Of a DNA stretch of 64,000 nucleotides, positions 1 to 11,199 are shown piece by piece. This DNA is from Gnetum montanum (Eukaryota > Streptophyta > Gnetopsida > Gnetales > Gnetaceae). The notes under the pieces are model-generated. The model saw only the letters and a list, made by a program, of their open reading frames with translations. It was not told where the DNA came from and did no database searches. Made by a program: the position numbers and the translations under genes. Each line of letters opens with the position of its first letter. Position 1 is the first letter of the stretch. The stretch lies in assembly GCA_015680685.1 (NCBI GenBank), contig MNCI01016492.1, positions 828,640 through 892,639 on the forward strand, in the 5' to 3' direction.

Positions 1-797
1 CTTGCAACGTTATGCTACGCTATGTAGTGTAACACAGTGTAGCAACCAGTTTGAATAGGAAACTTGCATTGGAGTCACCAATATTTGATGGAAGCCTTGG
101 CACACACTAAGTTAATATTTGGAGCATTTCATTGATTTTCATCTTTGCTATGCTATGCTATGCTACGTAGTGTAGCATAGCGTAGCAGCCAATGTAACAT
201 GCATTTCTGTCAAAATTACAGGGTTTCACACGAAAACTTTGCTTGTGGTTCAAGCGCTAACTAAGATAGGATAGTTTTGGAAGCCAAACTGCTGTTAGAT
301 GCAATCCTTTTTTCGAAATAGCTTGGCAGAGGAGTCTTTACGTGTTTTTACCTTGCTATGCTATGCTACGCTATGTAGCGTAGCATAGCGTAGCACCCTG
401 TGTTGGCTGAATTTTGAGTTTGCCTTGTGCGAACATCTTGCCAAAGCTTGTATTTGGATACTTGATTGATTTTTTGAAGGCTTGCTATGCTATATAGTGT
501 AGCAGAATTCTCTACTAGAAAACATGTTGAACTATTTTTTCCATTCTGAACACCATCGACAACTCCAGGAATGGTCTCTGGGTAGACTGTTAGTCAGGCC
601 AACTATCCATTTGGGCAGGTTGGTGAGTCTAGAAAGCCTGCTCGTCCTGGAAGTAGAAAACTTGCCAGACTACATAGTCTATCTTTGGTGTCTACACTTT
701 ATTACCCAATGATCATGATGCTAAACTTGTCCAATCCCTTGCCTAAATTCCTAAACCTTGCAGAAACATGGAGGTCCTGAAATTTTATGATGTTTCA
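1..797 (-). mobile_element. R1 Tat element, partial 3' LTR
   Basis: The right end reads GATGTTTCA and is followed at once by the complement of a polypurine tract, the same arrangement seen at the other Tat 3' LTRs here (21817 and 25832). The left end lies outside the window. The interior holds several near-palindromic clusters built from GCTACGC/GCGTAGC. The AT-rich remainder shows no gene; the small open frame near 524-712 has no recognisable similarity. Assignment as an LTR rests on the end sequence and the adjacent polypurine tract. Confidence 0.7.
361..388. repeat. Perfect inverted repeat in R1 LTR
   Basis: Arms CTATGCTACGCT and AGCGTAGCATAG are exact reverse complements around the 4-base loop ATGT. 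Related imperfect copies lie near 6-55, 147-186 and 483-505, so the LTR carries four such elements. They belong to the same GCGTA-type motif family as the clusters in the R4 and R5 LTRs. Confidence 0.85.
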
Positions 798-810
798 CTT
801 GCCCCTCTTT
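798..810 (-). other. Polypurine tract of R1
   Basis: On the minus strand this reads AAAGAGGGGCAAG directly before the LTR start TGAAACATC. It matches the R4 and R5 tracts (AAAGAGGGGCCA). A polypurine tract primes plus-strand DNA synthesis and marks the 5' edge of a 3' LTR. Confidence 0.75.
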
Positions 811-2160
811 GTCAACGTCTAGAGGATAGGCCCAAGAGACACCGACAAAGAATATGAAACACCATGAAGGACAAGATGCTAACATCACTTTTTAGTAATT
901 ATCTAGATGTTGCTTAGCTATGCTTGAGAGTACCAGGAGAGTCATGTAGGGAAAGGAAAAAGGGTGGATCTACAGGGATAGTTTCAGGAAGGGAAAGATA
1001 TAGCATAGTGTGGTCCCTTGTCGAAGTGCTTGTGAGGGAGTTGATATGCATGGGCATCTTTGTTTTGTAGGCTTCTAACCTCTCATTGGAATGCTTAGAG
1101 ATGGTCATTGTGAAACAGCTGATGTGCCATTTGTTTTGGGCACATTTGTTTTTGAGCTTTTGCTCTTTTACACTTTTCTGTTGTTGCTTTGCCATGTTCA
1201 TTTGCAAACAACCTTATTGTAGGACAAGTGTTTCCTCTCCAAGATGAGCTGTGTTACATCCACATGGGGCTTTGACCTACCTACAAATGCTTCCCATTCG
1301 GTGAGCTGCATTATGTGTGTCATGGATTTTGCAGTTGAGCATATGAGAAGGCTTTACAAGCATCAGGAAAATTTGTAAAAAGAGGTGTGATAAGGAGAAT
1401 TGCGGGTGTAAGAAATGAGGTAAAGGAGGTTAAGGATTAGGATAGGATGTGCACTCCCAAGTAGCCAAGCTAGTCAAGATGACCACCTTGGAATGATGTA
1501 GTGTCCTACCACCTTGGCAAAATGCACCTTTGATCGATGCCTCTCTGGCACGTACCCTACAAGCACAACAGAGAGAAAACTAGAAGAAACAACCATCAAG
1601 CAAAATGAAGGCAAAGGTCTTGCTTGCATTGGATGCTGTTATAGAAATGGATGTTGTTGCCAAGGCATGCGACGTCCAAACCAAAAAGGCCAGCAGTGGT
1701 TCTGGAAGCATCAGCATGGATAGGTTAGCACCGAGGAGGCTAAGAGTTATGGTGATGCGAGTCTTCAGGAATCCCAACCCATGGAAAACATCATGCAGTT
1801 CAACTATAAGGTGAGAAGCCTAACCGTTCAATGTATTTTGAGCCTAAATAATAGTAGGGGCTAGAAGGTAGCAACTTTGTGGCTGGGCCACAATAGTGCT
1901 GGGACTCTAGCAGTAGGCATCAACCATAGGAGCTACTACCAGGTTGACTGGCTATGGTAGCAGTAGCTCCAGAAGGTCAGCAAGATGTCAGATGACATCT
2001 TCGAAGGATCAACAAGATGCCAAGGGTAGTGGTGTTGCATATATTCCAAAAAATGTTTTCTTGGCATCGTGAACTATGTTCTAGAACTACAACATCCCAC
2101 CCCATGTTGGCACTATGCACACTCGCTTGCTTGTAGGGTCATGGATGCACGCTGAGGATG
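811..2160 (-). other. R1 3' untranslated region, no gene
   Basis: This stretch lies between the integrase end and the polypurine tract. Short frames on both strands are unrelated to any family I know. A patch near 1515-1565 resembles R4 near 22265-22320 (shared word GCACCTTTGA), which supports a common 3' UTR of the Tat elements here. Confidence 0.5.
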
Positions 2161-2164
2161 TTGT

Positions 2165-2550
2165 GCTACAAACGTAGTTTAAATCCTAGTAGACCATTAG
2201 ATGTATTGGTTTAAGGTCCCAGTAGAACATGGTATGCTAGTTTAAGGTCCTAGTAGACCATTGTGCTAGTTTAAGGTCCTCACAGATTATGCTAGTTTAT
2301 CATCATAGAAGATAGTGGATGGGCCAGTTTAAGATCATAACAGACTGCTTGTGCTAGTTTTACATCATAGCAGACATGCTTTGCCAGTTTTACGTCATGG
2401 TGGATGGTTTGTGCCAGTTTATAGTCATAGCGGACTAACTGTGCCAATTTATAGACATAGCGAACTATCTGTGCTAGTTTATAGTCATAGTGGACTATCT
2501 GTTCTAATTTATAGTCATAATAGACTATCTGCTTGTGCCATCACCTCTTG
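2165..2550. repeat. Minisatellite of AGTTTA-GTC-TAG-GGAC units
   Basis: About ten degenerate units of 35-40 bp, each opening GCTAGTTT or GCCAGTTT, then TAAGGTC, TACATC or ATAGTCATAG, and ending with GAC or ACCAT. The array begins just beyond the integrase end. Equivalent arrays follow integrase in R2, R3 and R5 and border the slot between protease and RT. Confidence 0.8.
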
Positions 2551-2559
2551 CTATTACTA

Positions 2560-3330
2560 AGCATTTTCTTGAGCAAGTTGATGATGGCTCTGTTTGTAGC
2601 TTCTACCTTTCTGTTTACCTATGGGTAGTATGATGAGGAAAAGGATTGCTTAATGCCAAGGTTGCTAGAAAAGGTTTTTGTTTCCGCACTACTAAACTAT
2701 GCCTGTTGTCTATCACAATAGTCCTGGGAATCCCAAACCTTGTCACTATGTTATCCAATATAAATTGGCAAAATTGTTGAGATATATTCTTTCTAAAGGG
2801 GGTAGCCTCCACCCACTTTGTAAAGTACTTAGTGGCGATGATGATGAAGCTATGCCCTGTGGAAGACCTAGGTGTGATAAGTCCTATAATATCTAGTCCC
2901 CATCATTGGAATGGCCACGTGATCTATGTAGGGTGCAACTCAGTAGGTGAAACATGTATAAGATTTGCATATCATTGGCACATGTTACAAGTCTTAACTT
3001 TGGCAAGGAAATCTCATTCCATGTGAGGCCAGTAATACCCTATGCATCTAATTTTTGCTACCATGGCCTAGGGGCTATGTGTCCTCCGCATAGTCCTTCA
3101 TGGACCTCATTAATAATCTTTTACACTTCTTCCTCATTTACGCATGCTAGAAATTTCCCATCAAAGAAGCGTTTGCATAATGTGTTATCTCCCATAAGTA
3201 CATATTTCTGAGCATGCTTTCGAATCTCATCCCTTTGGGTAGATGTCACATCGTGTGGGGGTTTTCCATGTTGTAGATAGGCTTTAATGTTGGCGTACTA
3301 CTCTTGCGTATCAGTAGGGCTTACAGAGGT
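2560..3330 (-). pseudogene. R1 integrase remnant
   Basis: Minus-strand remnant of a Ty3/gypsy integrase. The core piece at 2615-2812 reads MEATPFRK, then FILDNIVTRFGIPRTIVIDN, the usual stretch leading to the second catalytic aspartate. Toward higher coordinates the zinc-binding N-terminal part follows, with the words CGGHI and HVSP seen in other Tat copies here. Several stops and frame changes break it and the C-terminal end is poor, so it cannot encode active enzyme. Confidence 0.75.
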
Positions 3331-3399
3331 GACATGTACTGCTTGAGTGATAGGCTCCATACACTCAATTATCGAAGCGGGAAAAGTTGCGAACAACTA

Positions 3400-3810
3400 T
3401 GGTGGCACATTTAACACTAGGGTGGCTAAGGCATCTACTACAGTGTTCTCATTGCATGGCATGTGTTGGACATCTAGTGTGGCAAACTATTTGAGAAAAA
3501 TTTTGGCTAGGTCATAATAGGGTTGCAGATGAGTAGCTTTGCAGGAATAGACCTCAATGATTTGATTGACAACAAGTTGTGAATCGCCTTGAATTTCCAG
3601 GTGTTGAATTTTTAACTCTTAGGCTACTAAGAGGTCCCTAAGGAGTCCTTCGTACTCTGCCACATTGTTCATACAAAGGAACGTGAAACGATAAGCAAAT
3701 GATTGAATGTCCCCAGAGGGGAACGTAATGATGACAGCTGCACTACCACCTCACGTAGCCGAGGTGCCGTCGAAGTGAGAAGTAGCCTCGAAATGTAATG
3801 GGATAAAGTT
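3400..3810 (-). pseudogene. R1 second (archaeal-type) RNase H remnant
   Basis: The minus strand preserves the words EYEGLL, GDSQLVVNQ and CKATHLQPYYDLAK in order. These characterise the extra RNase H of Tat-lineage elements, placed between the ordinary RNase H and integrase. Reading-frame breaks are present. Its presence is the main reason for assigning R1 to Tat rather than to Athila or the chromoviruses. Confidence 0.7.
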
Positions 3811-3889
3811 GATGGTGTTAACGTTCTCATCAGGGAATTCGGGTTCTATGGCTGTCTGATTGTCGACAGGTGAGGTCGTGAGTTACGTA

Positions 3890-4250
3890 GCTATGGCTTG
3901 TCCTTTCGTCGATGATTTGATTACATAATGTAAATCAAATTCCGTGGTTATAGCTTTCCACTAGGCTATCCTATTGCTTTTGTATAGATTGTTCATGATA
4001 GCCTAGAGTACATTGCTTTTGCATATAATGTTAACTTTGCTATGGAATAGATAATGCCTCCACCTTTTCAATGCAAACACTAGGGCGAGGCAATTTCTTT
4101 CCACCTCATTGTACTTCACCTTGTATGCTATCAATGCATGACTTAGGTAATAAATTGGAATCTTAGAGCCGTCATCGCTTCTTTGACATAATAGTGCTAT
4201 GATAGATGTGTCTGAGATGGCAAGGTAGATGTAGAAAATCTTATCCCTCT
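3890..4250 (-). pseudogene. R1 RNase H remnant
   Basis: Decayed minus-strand RNase H directly downstream of RT. Phrases matching the R4 and R5 copies include YYLSHAL, EVERN-LALVF and the tail AEFDLHY. In a live element it degrades the RNA strand of the RNA-DNA hybrid. Multiple stops interrupt the frame. Confidence 0.65.
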
Positions 4251-5015
4251 ATGGTGGGTAAATAGTTGGGAGGTGTAAAAGCTCATTCTTTAGGTCATTG
4301 AAGGCTTGTTGGCATTGTGTTGTCCATTTGAAGTTAACCCATTTCTTTAGTAAGTGTTGCATGGGGTGTAACTTGTCAGTCAACTTTGCTATAAATTGTA
4401 ACCTACCTTGCAACCCGTGTAATTCTTTAAGGTTTGTAGGGGGTGCTAGATTAACGATGGCCTTAACTTTGTTAAGGTCCACTCATATTCCAGCCTCCGA
4501 TACTACAAACCCTAGCATGCATCCTATTTTTACCCTAAAGACATACTTCTTTGGATTGAGGCATAAGTCATGCATATGGCAGCATTTGAGGACTACACCT
4601 AGATTGTTGGGATGATCAACAACCTCTTTGGATTTGACCGCTATGTCATCCACATAGTCATTTAGTATTTGTAGGAGGTAGTCACTAAAGATGTATGTCA
4701 TGGCTCTTTGGTAGGTTTCTCTAATGTTTTTGAGTCTAAAGGGCATCATAGTGTAATAGAAGGTACCCCATGAGGTCATGAAAGTGGTTGTTAACTGATT
4801 CTATGGGTTGATATGAATTTGGTTGTAGCTGAAGAAACCGTCTATGAAGGATAGTATAGCGTGACCAGCCGCAGTGTCGATAAGTTGATCAATACTAGGT
4901 AGTGGGAAGTCATCTTTGATCATTGCTTTGTTCATATCCTGGAAGTTTATATAGATTCATATTCCTCCCATTTTCTTAGAAACAACAATGATGTTCAACA
5001 CCCATTCTTAGAGAA
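4249..5015 (-). pseudogene. R1 reverse transcriptase, 5' truncated
   Basis: Minus-strand RT from the motif NIIVVSKK through KDDFPLPSIDQLIDT, the FYYTMMPF block and the catalytic box YVDD (in LNDYVDDIAVKS), to the thumb motif LQGRLQFI. R1 keeps the canonical YVDD, unlike R3, R4 and R5. The N-terminal third is missing: homology stops near 5015, only about 15 bases before exon 1 of the antisense passenger gene, so a deletion has joined the two. Several internal stops. Confidence 0.8.
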
Positions 5016-5030
5016 TTTTCAACCAAGATG

Positions 5031-5146
5031 ATGGCACCTAGAGAAAGTAAACACCGAGCGCTCGCCAAGGTGGATGAAGTGAAAGACACCTTGGGGCATC
5101 TATCACAGGCATGTGTCGCAGTTCGAGAGGAGATTCTGTTGACTCG
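5031..5146 (+). pseudogene. Passenger gene copy III, exon 1 only
   Basis: Opens with MAPRESK and continues LAKVDEV-DTLGHLSQA, closely matching exon 1 of copy II (MAPKVRGK, LAKIDEVQGSL-ASQA). It ends at a consensus donor, ACTCG|GTAAGT. The exon length leaves two bases of a split codon, the same phase as exon 1 of copies I and II. No later exon follows; the DNA changes to R2 by about 5515. Like the other copies it runs antisense to the neighbouring RT. Confidence 0.7.
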
Positions 5147-5515
5147 GTAAGTTGCTATGCTATCTTTTTTTTTCCAGGTTGTTGTTTTTGTCTCTTTTTT
5201 TTCATTTTTCGTAATGAAATTCATGTCTTCTGTCACCATTTTGGTTTCCATTTTGGCCGTTACACCACTAATGTTTCCAATTCATCCACGACGGGTGTAT
5301 GGACGCTACGCTAAGGTTGTATGAAGTATTGCCCAGACCGCCATTGTTGTGACTGCCTCGCCACAGAGGTTTATGTGATCTTGGCAACCTAGCATGTGAA
5401 TAGCGTAGCGTACAGCCCTTAGGAGGGTTTGGCCATGCATGAGATTTGACAACGTAACACGTGTTTAATGTAAATAGCTAAGTTAACATAGTTAGCTAAG
5501 TGCTTGAGGGTTATG
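5147..5515 (+). other. Remnant of passenger-gene intron 1
   Basis: Follows the exon 1 donor. It contains scattered GCGTAGCGT and ACGCTACGCT words, as does intron 1 of copy I. No coding similarity. The junction with R2 lies somewhere before 5520. Confidence 0.45.
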
Positions 5516-5519
5516 AGGT

Positions 5520-5806
5520 AGTCATGAACTTCAACAAAGCTTCAACTACCCATGGGTCTAGTATTTCTACCATTGTAACATTCCCATCTGGTGAGATTTG
5601 ATCCCTTTCCTATCATTTTGGATTTCCATTTACCAATAAAAAAAGTGAAATATGAGGGTTTGATCAGAGGAATAATGGTAGCTCCTAACCTAGCAATTAG
5701 ATGCCTAGCCATCAAAGGCAATTTACAACTCATGGTTAACCAAGTAATTGAAATCTATGGATGCAAAGCTAAGTACTTACAACCTTATTTTGACCTAGGA
5801 AAGTAG
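5520..5806 (+). pseudogene. R2 second RNase H remnant
   Basis: Plus-strand archaeal-type RNase H starting at MNFNKASTTHGSS, matching the start INFDGASTS of R5. It continues through TIVTFPSGEI, YEGLIRG, LQLMVNQVIEIYGCKAKYLQPY. One in-frame stop and small frame slips occur. The start is a truncation point, not a translation start: RT and the first RNase H are absent upstream. Confidence 0.75.
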
Positions 5807-6120
5807 TTATTATAATAATTCATAGATGTTGATATCAAAAAAACCCCTAAAAAAATTCCATAGTTGATGCAATTGCAACATTATCCCTTAATGTGATGCT
5901 AGATTTCTTTAGAAAGTTACCAATCTTAACCATTGATTATGCTACTTCCATCACACAAAACACTAAGGATACCTTTGTGGCTATCATTCATACTACTTCT
6001 CCCAAGGAGTGGTATGATAATATTAAATTTTGTGTTATGCATGGTGAATCCTCAAAAGGCCATACTACTACTTAAAATGATGTTGTACATAAGCAATCGA
6101 AGTAATATGTCATAATAGGT

Positions 6121-7183
6121 GATAACACATTATGTCAACAATCTTATGATGGCATACTCCTAAAGTACTTAAGTAAAATTAAAGGTAGAGCAATCCTAGA
6201 TGAGGTTCATGAGGGTGTTTGTGGAGGACATATAGGACCTAGAGCCATGGCCACTAAGATTAGATGGTTATGATACTATTACTACCTACAAAAGGTTAAG
6301 TGATGTGACACATGCTAATGATATAGATACATACAACATAGATAACATGGCCATTTCAATGGTGGGGGTTGGATATCATTGGACCTATAACACCTAAGTC
6401 TTCCATAAGACATAACTTCATCATCATTGCAACTGAATACTTTACCATGTGGGTTGAGGCTATTCCCCTAAGGAAGACCACATCTGAACAACTTTGCAAA
6501 TTTATCCTAGATAACATTGTAGCTCATTTTAGCATACCCATGACCATAGATACAAATAATGGACCTTAATTTAACAACTAAGAAACCAAGGATTTCTTTC
6601 ATAACTTAGGCATTAAGCATTCTTTCTAGTCACATTACTACCCTCAAGCCAATGGACAAGTAGTAGCAAGCAATAAGGCCATCATAAACTTGCTCAAGAA
6701 GATGCTCAATAATAGTAAGTGGAAGTGGAATAAGTAGCTTGTTCATGCACTATGGGCATATAGAACAACCTATTGCACAATAATTAGCATGATTCCTTAT
6801 TGCCTTATTTATGGTTCTGAAGCTATTTTAATCTTGAATTATAGGTGCTATCACTTTGAGTAGTCTTGATTGACTTCATCAACAATGAGTAGAATAAGGA
6901 GTTACAAATGGTAGGCTTGGATTCAGTGGAGGATTGGCATATGCAACCACTTACCCACATTGAGCACTATCAAAAGAGGTAGAAGTGACAACATCACCAT
7001 GAGTTAATCATGCGCAAGATCAAGGAGGGGAACCTAGTCCTCATGGCCATTCATGAGCATGTAAAAAAAAATTCAACTAATTGGAAATAGCTATAGGAAT
7101 GAAGCATTCAAAATAGCTAACATGGATGGGAATGAGCTAGCCAATCTACTTAATCATTCCTATCTAAATCCATACTACATATA
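6121..7183 (+). pseudogene. R2 integrase remnant
   Basis: Plus-strand integrase in order: zinc-binding region (LDEVHEGVCGGHIGPRAMATKIR), catalytic core beginning MDIIGPITPKSSI and running through ATEYFTMWVEAIPLRKTT to FSIPMTID, then SHYYPQANGQ, SNKAIINLLKKMLNNS, and a C-terminal part with AFKIANMDGNELANLLNHSYLNPYYI. Stops interrupt it at several places. The bases between the RNase H and this region (5810-6120) are the linker seen in the other Tat copies, also broken. Confidence 0.8.
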
Positions 7184-7204
7184 GCCTAAAATCATCAATA
7201 AAAG

Positions 7205-7305
7205 AGCTTGCATTCAATAGTTCACTATGACCTTAAACTAGCAATATAACCTACCAAGGCTTTAAATTGGTACCATGGCCCACCACAACCTTAAACTAGC
7301 AATTT
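7205..7305. repeat. Minisatellite after R2 integrase
   Basis: Three units of the complement of the AGTTTAAGG repeat (CCTTAAACTAGCAAT twice, CTTTAAATTGGTACCATGG once). It stands just past the integrase stop, as in R1, R3 and R5, but inverted because R2 is on the plus strand. Confidence 0.75.
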
Positions 7306-7420
7306 TGGTGACCTAGATAGCCTGATTATCATGTGACCTATATGCATTGTAGTGTAATAATATGTAGTCGTGTTTTGTATTCTTTGTTGGTATCCCTTGG
7401 GTCAATCCTCTAGGCACCAA

Positions 7421-7434
7421 CAAAGAGGGACCAT
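7421..7434 (+). other. Polypurine tract of R2
   Basis: CAAAGAGGGACCAT immediately before the LTR start TGAAACACT, the plus-strand counterpart of the R4 and R5 tracts. Confidence 0.75.
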
Positions 7435-8940
7435 TGAAACACTGCAGAAATTTTCATTTTATAGCCAATATTCACCATGTAGCTTTCATCTCATGAAACC
7501 TAAGGTAAAAATTCATTGTAAATGTGAATATTATAGCCCACAGTGGGTAATTTCACATACTTTATACTTTTGGTACTGAAAAATGCCTCATAAGTAGTCA
7601 AAGCCTCATTCCCCAAGTGAACAAAGTTACATAGTGTCTATATTTGTGCTTGGTGGGGGGTCAAAAATGCTTTTTCAAATGCCAAAAAAGGTAATTTGAT
7701 AGGTTTTATGAATGGTATACATTTTTCTATGCTAACCAGTGTGAAAGGATGGGGGTTATGGAAACTCTTCCCCTTAAACATGGAGACCACATGCATAGCT
7801 TGGAAACCTTTCCTCCATATTGTGGAAGTTTCCCCCCAGCATGGAGTCTTCATCCCTACTACAAAAAATTACATCCCATAGCATGGAAGCCACAAAAGAA
7901 AAAATTCATCACTTCATGCACTTTAATGTTGACCAACCACTTCAACAAGCATGGTGAAGAGCTCAGTGTAGAAGATTCATATCTAGTGTGGAAGGTGCTT
8001 CCTAGTTAATCTTTAGATTAAATGAAATGGCCATGGGATGAAGCACTTACTATGTATGGTAACCCCCTAAATTTGGGCACCCATCTTACCTAAATTTGGT
8101 AGCCAATTTGCAAAAAACTGGAAACCAATTTGCAACCATTTCATAACCAATTTACAACCATTTCGCAGCCATATTTGTAGCCAAATCATAGCTATTTGTA
8201 GCCCCATTCATGGCCCAAAAGAATCTATAAACACTGGCCTCCAACACCATTTACAGGTTCAACGATTTTTCTCAAGGTTGCAAAAATTTGAAGCAAGTTT
8301 AGCATTATTAAGAAATATTTGATGTACACACAACATTATTCATAATTCTAGACTTGGGACATTCTTTGGAACTCAAGAGCTCTTGCAAGTTCCCATACTC
8401 TCATCCTTTTGAACCCTAACATGGAAGAACTATAACCTTGAGATTTGTGGATTTTTGGTGTTAACACTATACTTTTGGAATTCCCAAATGCTAATGTGGA
8501 GCAATATAGCATTCAAAATTTGCACTCTTCTCACCCCCAGAAGTGACCCAACTTGCAGATCTAAGGCTACAATAGTTGAGGAAGGTTAAATAGCATTAGG
8601 AGTAGCTTAATACCTAGATCATGGAGTAGATCACATTGGCTTCAATGGGCTTTAAACTCTTGCATAAGTGAGCCCCCTTTCTACTCGTCCATGCATTGTT
8701 TGTACACATTTCTCTAACTTATTATTTATTATTTCTCAATAAAATTTTAAGTTTTAGGTTTTCTATTAAAAAAAAGTAAATTTATTTTCTATGCTTTACT
8801 CAAATATGTTTGTATTTCCATTCTTTTCATTTCATAAGTTCCTAGTTGATCTATCAGACCAGCCAAGGCACCTCAAATTCCATTTTTCTTATGAAGGCCT
8901 TGGTAATTTAGGGTTGGGGAACTACTACACTGTGGATCAT
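7435..8940 (+). mobile_element. R2 3' LTR
   Basis: Begins TGAAACACTGC after the polypurine tract. It is homologous in inverse orientation to the R3 LTR (54229 down to 52836, then 20257 down to 20122): shared stretches include ATAGGTTTTAT, TTTGGTAGCCAATTTGC, ATAGCATTAGGAGT and GTTGATCTATC. The region 8090-8200 is a run of AACCAATTTGCAACCA-type repeats. The right end is approximate, placed by homology with R3. Small frames inside are not genes. Confidence 0.7.
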
Positions 8941-9600
8941 TAGTTTTTTCTAGTGACCAACACTTTTATTCATAACACCAACTACTTTGCTCTAAGAGTT
9001 TTTTAGCCATTATATCTTCAAGGGTTTTCTAGCCATTTGGCTCCGTGACAACTTACTTCCCCTTTATCATGTGGGGAAAAAAATTTATTAGGTTTCATTG
9101 CCAGGGCCAGTTTGACATAGTTTTTCCATTAAGTGAGGTGTGTTACACTCAACAAACTTGAGAGTTATCCCATCAAATGATATGTATTATGCTTGATGGA
9201 CTTAATTATCTTTCCATTGAATGAGTTGTGTTACAATCAAATGAACTTGAGGATGGAGCATGTTGGGGACATATCATATGGCTATAGTGCATGAGTGACA
9301 AACATGAGTTAACATTGTTGCTGGAGGTATGGAAATCTATAATTAGGCTACAAGGTTGGGCCTAAGGAGTGGTATTAGAGGGAGGGTGATGGCACAAGTA
9401 CTCTTAACATAGCTAGAAAAACTTACCAAATCTTGCATATTGAGGTCACGTGATGATCTACTATTGTAATGAGTTACATCCTTACAATGGCTTTTGGCTT
9501 TCTACCCCAACCAATTCCAAGAGGATAAGAAAACCAAGCAAAAAATGCACGTTACAACATTACAATGCATATATACAAGCCACATGGAGAATAAAATCAA
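8941..9600. other. No gene; R3 3' untranslated remnant
   Basis: AT-rich sequence with no coding similarity. Part of it (GTGTTACACTCAA, GAACTTGAG) loosely matches the R4 3' UTR near 22050, so it is probably the truncated end of R3. No 3' LTR in minus orientation follows, so R3 is broken here. Confidence 0.4.
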
Positions 9601-9604
9601 GCTA

Positions 9605-9835
9605 TCCATGTTACTAATGTTGCTAGTGTAAGGCCATGATGGGCCATGATACTAGTATAAAGCCCTAGTAGGCTATGGTGCTAGTTTAAGGTCATAGCAA
9701 ACCATGATGCCCATTTAGAGCTTCAATGGACTATGATGACAGTTTAAGGCCTTGATAGGCTATGGTGTTATCAATTTTAGGCCTTCGTAGATTGTGTTTC
9801 TAGTTTAAGGCCTTAATAGCTTACTTTAGAGCAAG
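9605..9835. repeat. Minisatellite after R3 integrase
   Basis: Six or seven units of about 35-40 bp such as GCTAGTTTAAGGTCATAGCA and GATAGGCTATGGTG. It begins immediately after the integrase C-terminus on the minus strand. Confidence 0.8.
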
Positions 9836-9854
9836 CATGCTTGTTAATGACCAT

Positions 9855-11050
9855 TAGCTACATGTAATATAGCTTTAGATAGGAATTATTGGCTAGATTT
9901 CCCAACTCATTCCCATCCATGTTGGCTACCCTAAATGCTCCATTACCATAGGCTTTGATGACTAGGAAGGACCCTTCCCAGTTAGCTAAGAATTTATCTA
10001 TGTGCATGTGGATAGCTTTGAGGACCAAGTCACCTTCCTTGATCTTACATTTGGACAAGTTATGGTGGTGTTGTCATTTCTACCTCTCTTAATAATGTTC
10101 AATGTGAGTAAGTGCTTGCATACATTGCTTCTCCATAGGGTCTAGGACCACCATCCACAAATCCTTATTTTGATCATCATTGATAAATTCAGTCAAGGCT
10201 ACTTAAAGTAATGGCATCTGCAATTCAAGAGCCAAAATAACTTTAGAACTATAAACTAGGCTATACGGGGTTAGTCTAGTTGTTGTGCAATAAGTCGTTC
10301 TATAGGTCCATAGTGTATGGACAAGCCACTCATGCCATTTACACTTGCTATTATTAAGATTTTTCTTTAGTAAGTTGATAATGGCCTTATTGCTTGCTTC
10401 CACTTATCTGTTGGCCTAAGGATAATAAGGTGACAAGAAAGAATTCTTAATGCCCAGGTTGTGACAGAAATATTTCATTTTGTGGATACTAAATTATGGT
10501 CCATTTTTACTAAATATGGTCATGGGTATGCCAATATAGGCTAAAACCTTATCTAAGATAAATTTACAAACTTTTTCAAATGTAGTATTCCTTAAGGAAA
10601 TATACTCAGCCTATTTCATAAACTATTCAATTATAATAATGATGAATCTATGACCTATGAAATACTTTGGTGTTATAGGTCTTATGATATCCAACCCCCA
10701 TCATTGAAATAGCTAGGTGATCTAAGTATTATGTAACTCTATTAATGGTATGTGTATAACGTTACTATATCATTGGCATGTATTGCAATGCTTAAACGTT
10801 TTCATGTAGTCACTTTCCATATGGGGCCAATAGTAATCTAACTAGCTAATCTTAGTGGTCATAGCTCTTGGTCCTATATGTCCTTCATAAACACCCTTGT
10901 GAACCTCTTCTAGGACTATTTTGGATTTAATTTTACCTAAGAACTTTAGTAATATACCATCATAGGATCATCAACATAATGTGTTATCACCTATGATGAC
11001 ATACTACTTCAATGTTTTTCATACTACATCCTTTTGGGCAGTATTCAAGC
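9855..11050 (-). pseudogene. R3 integrase remnant
   Basis: Minus-strand integrase. The C-terminal piece has KEGDLVLKAIHMHIDKFLANWEG and ends NSYLKLYYM. The core tail has NKAIINLLKKNLNNSKCKWHEWLVHTLWTYRTT, followed by TPYSLVYSSK. Toward higher coordinates the zinc-binding end is recognisable near 10780-11050 but full of stops. Similar in every part to R2 integrase, so R2 and R3 are close relatives. Confidence 0.75.
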
Positions 11051-11199
11051 CTTGTGAAGACTCACCATGCATAAGGTAAAATTTGATATCTCCATGTCAG
11101 TCCTTGATAGGAGCAATATGGATGATGGCTAAAAATATATCTTCAATGTTTTACATGATGGGAACAACACAATTCATGGTTAAAGTGGGCAATTTACTA

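Noticed and set aside
2165-2550. CRISPR array from regular short units
   Set aside because: Units are degenerate over their whole length and contiguous; there is no conserved repeat with unique spacers.
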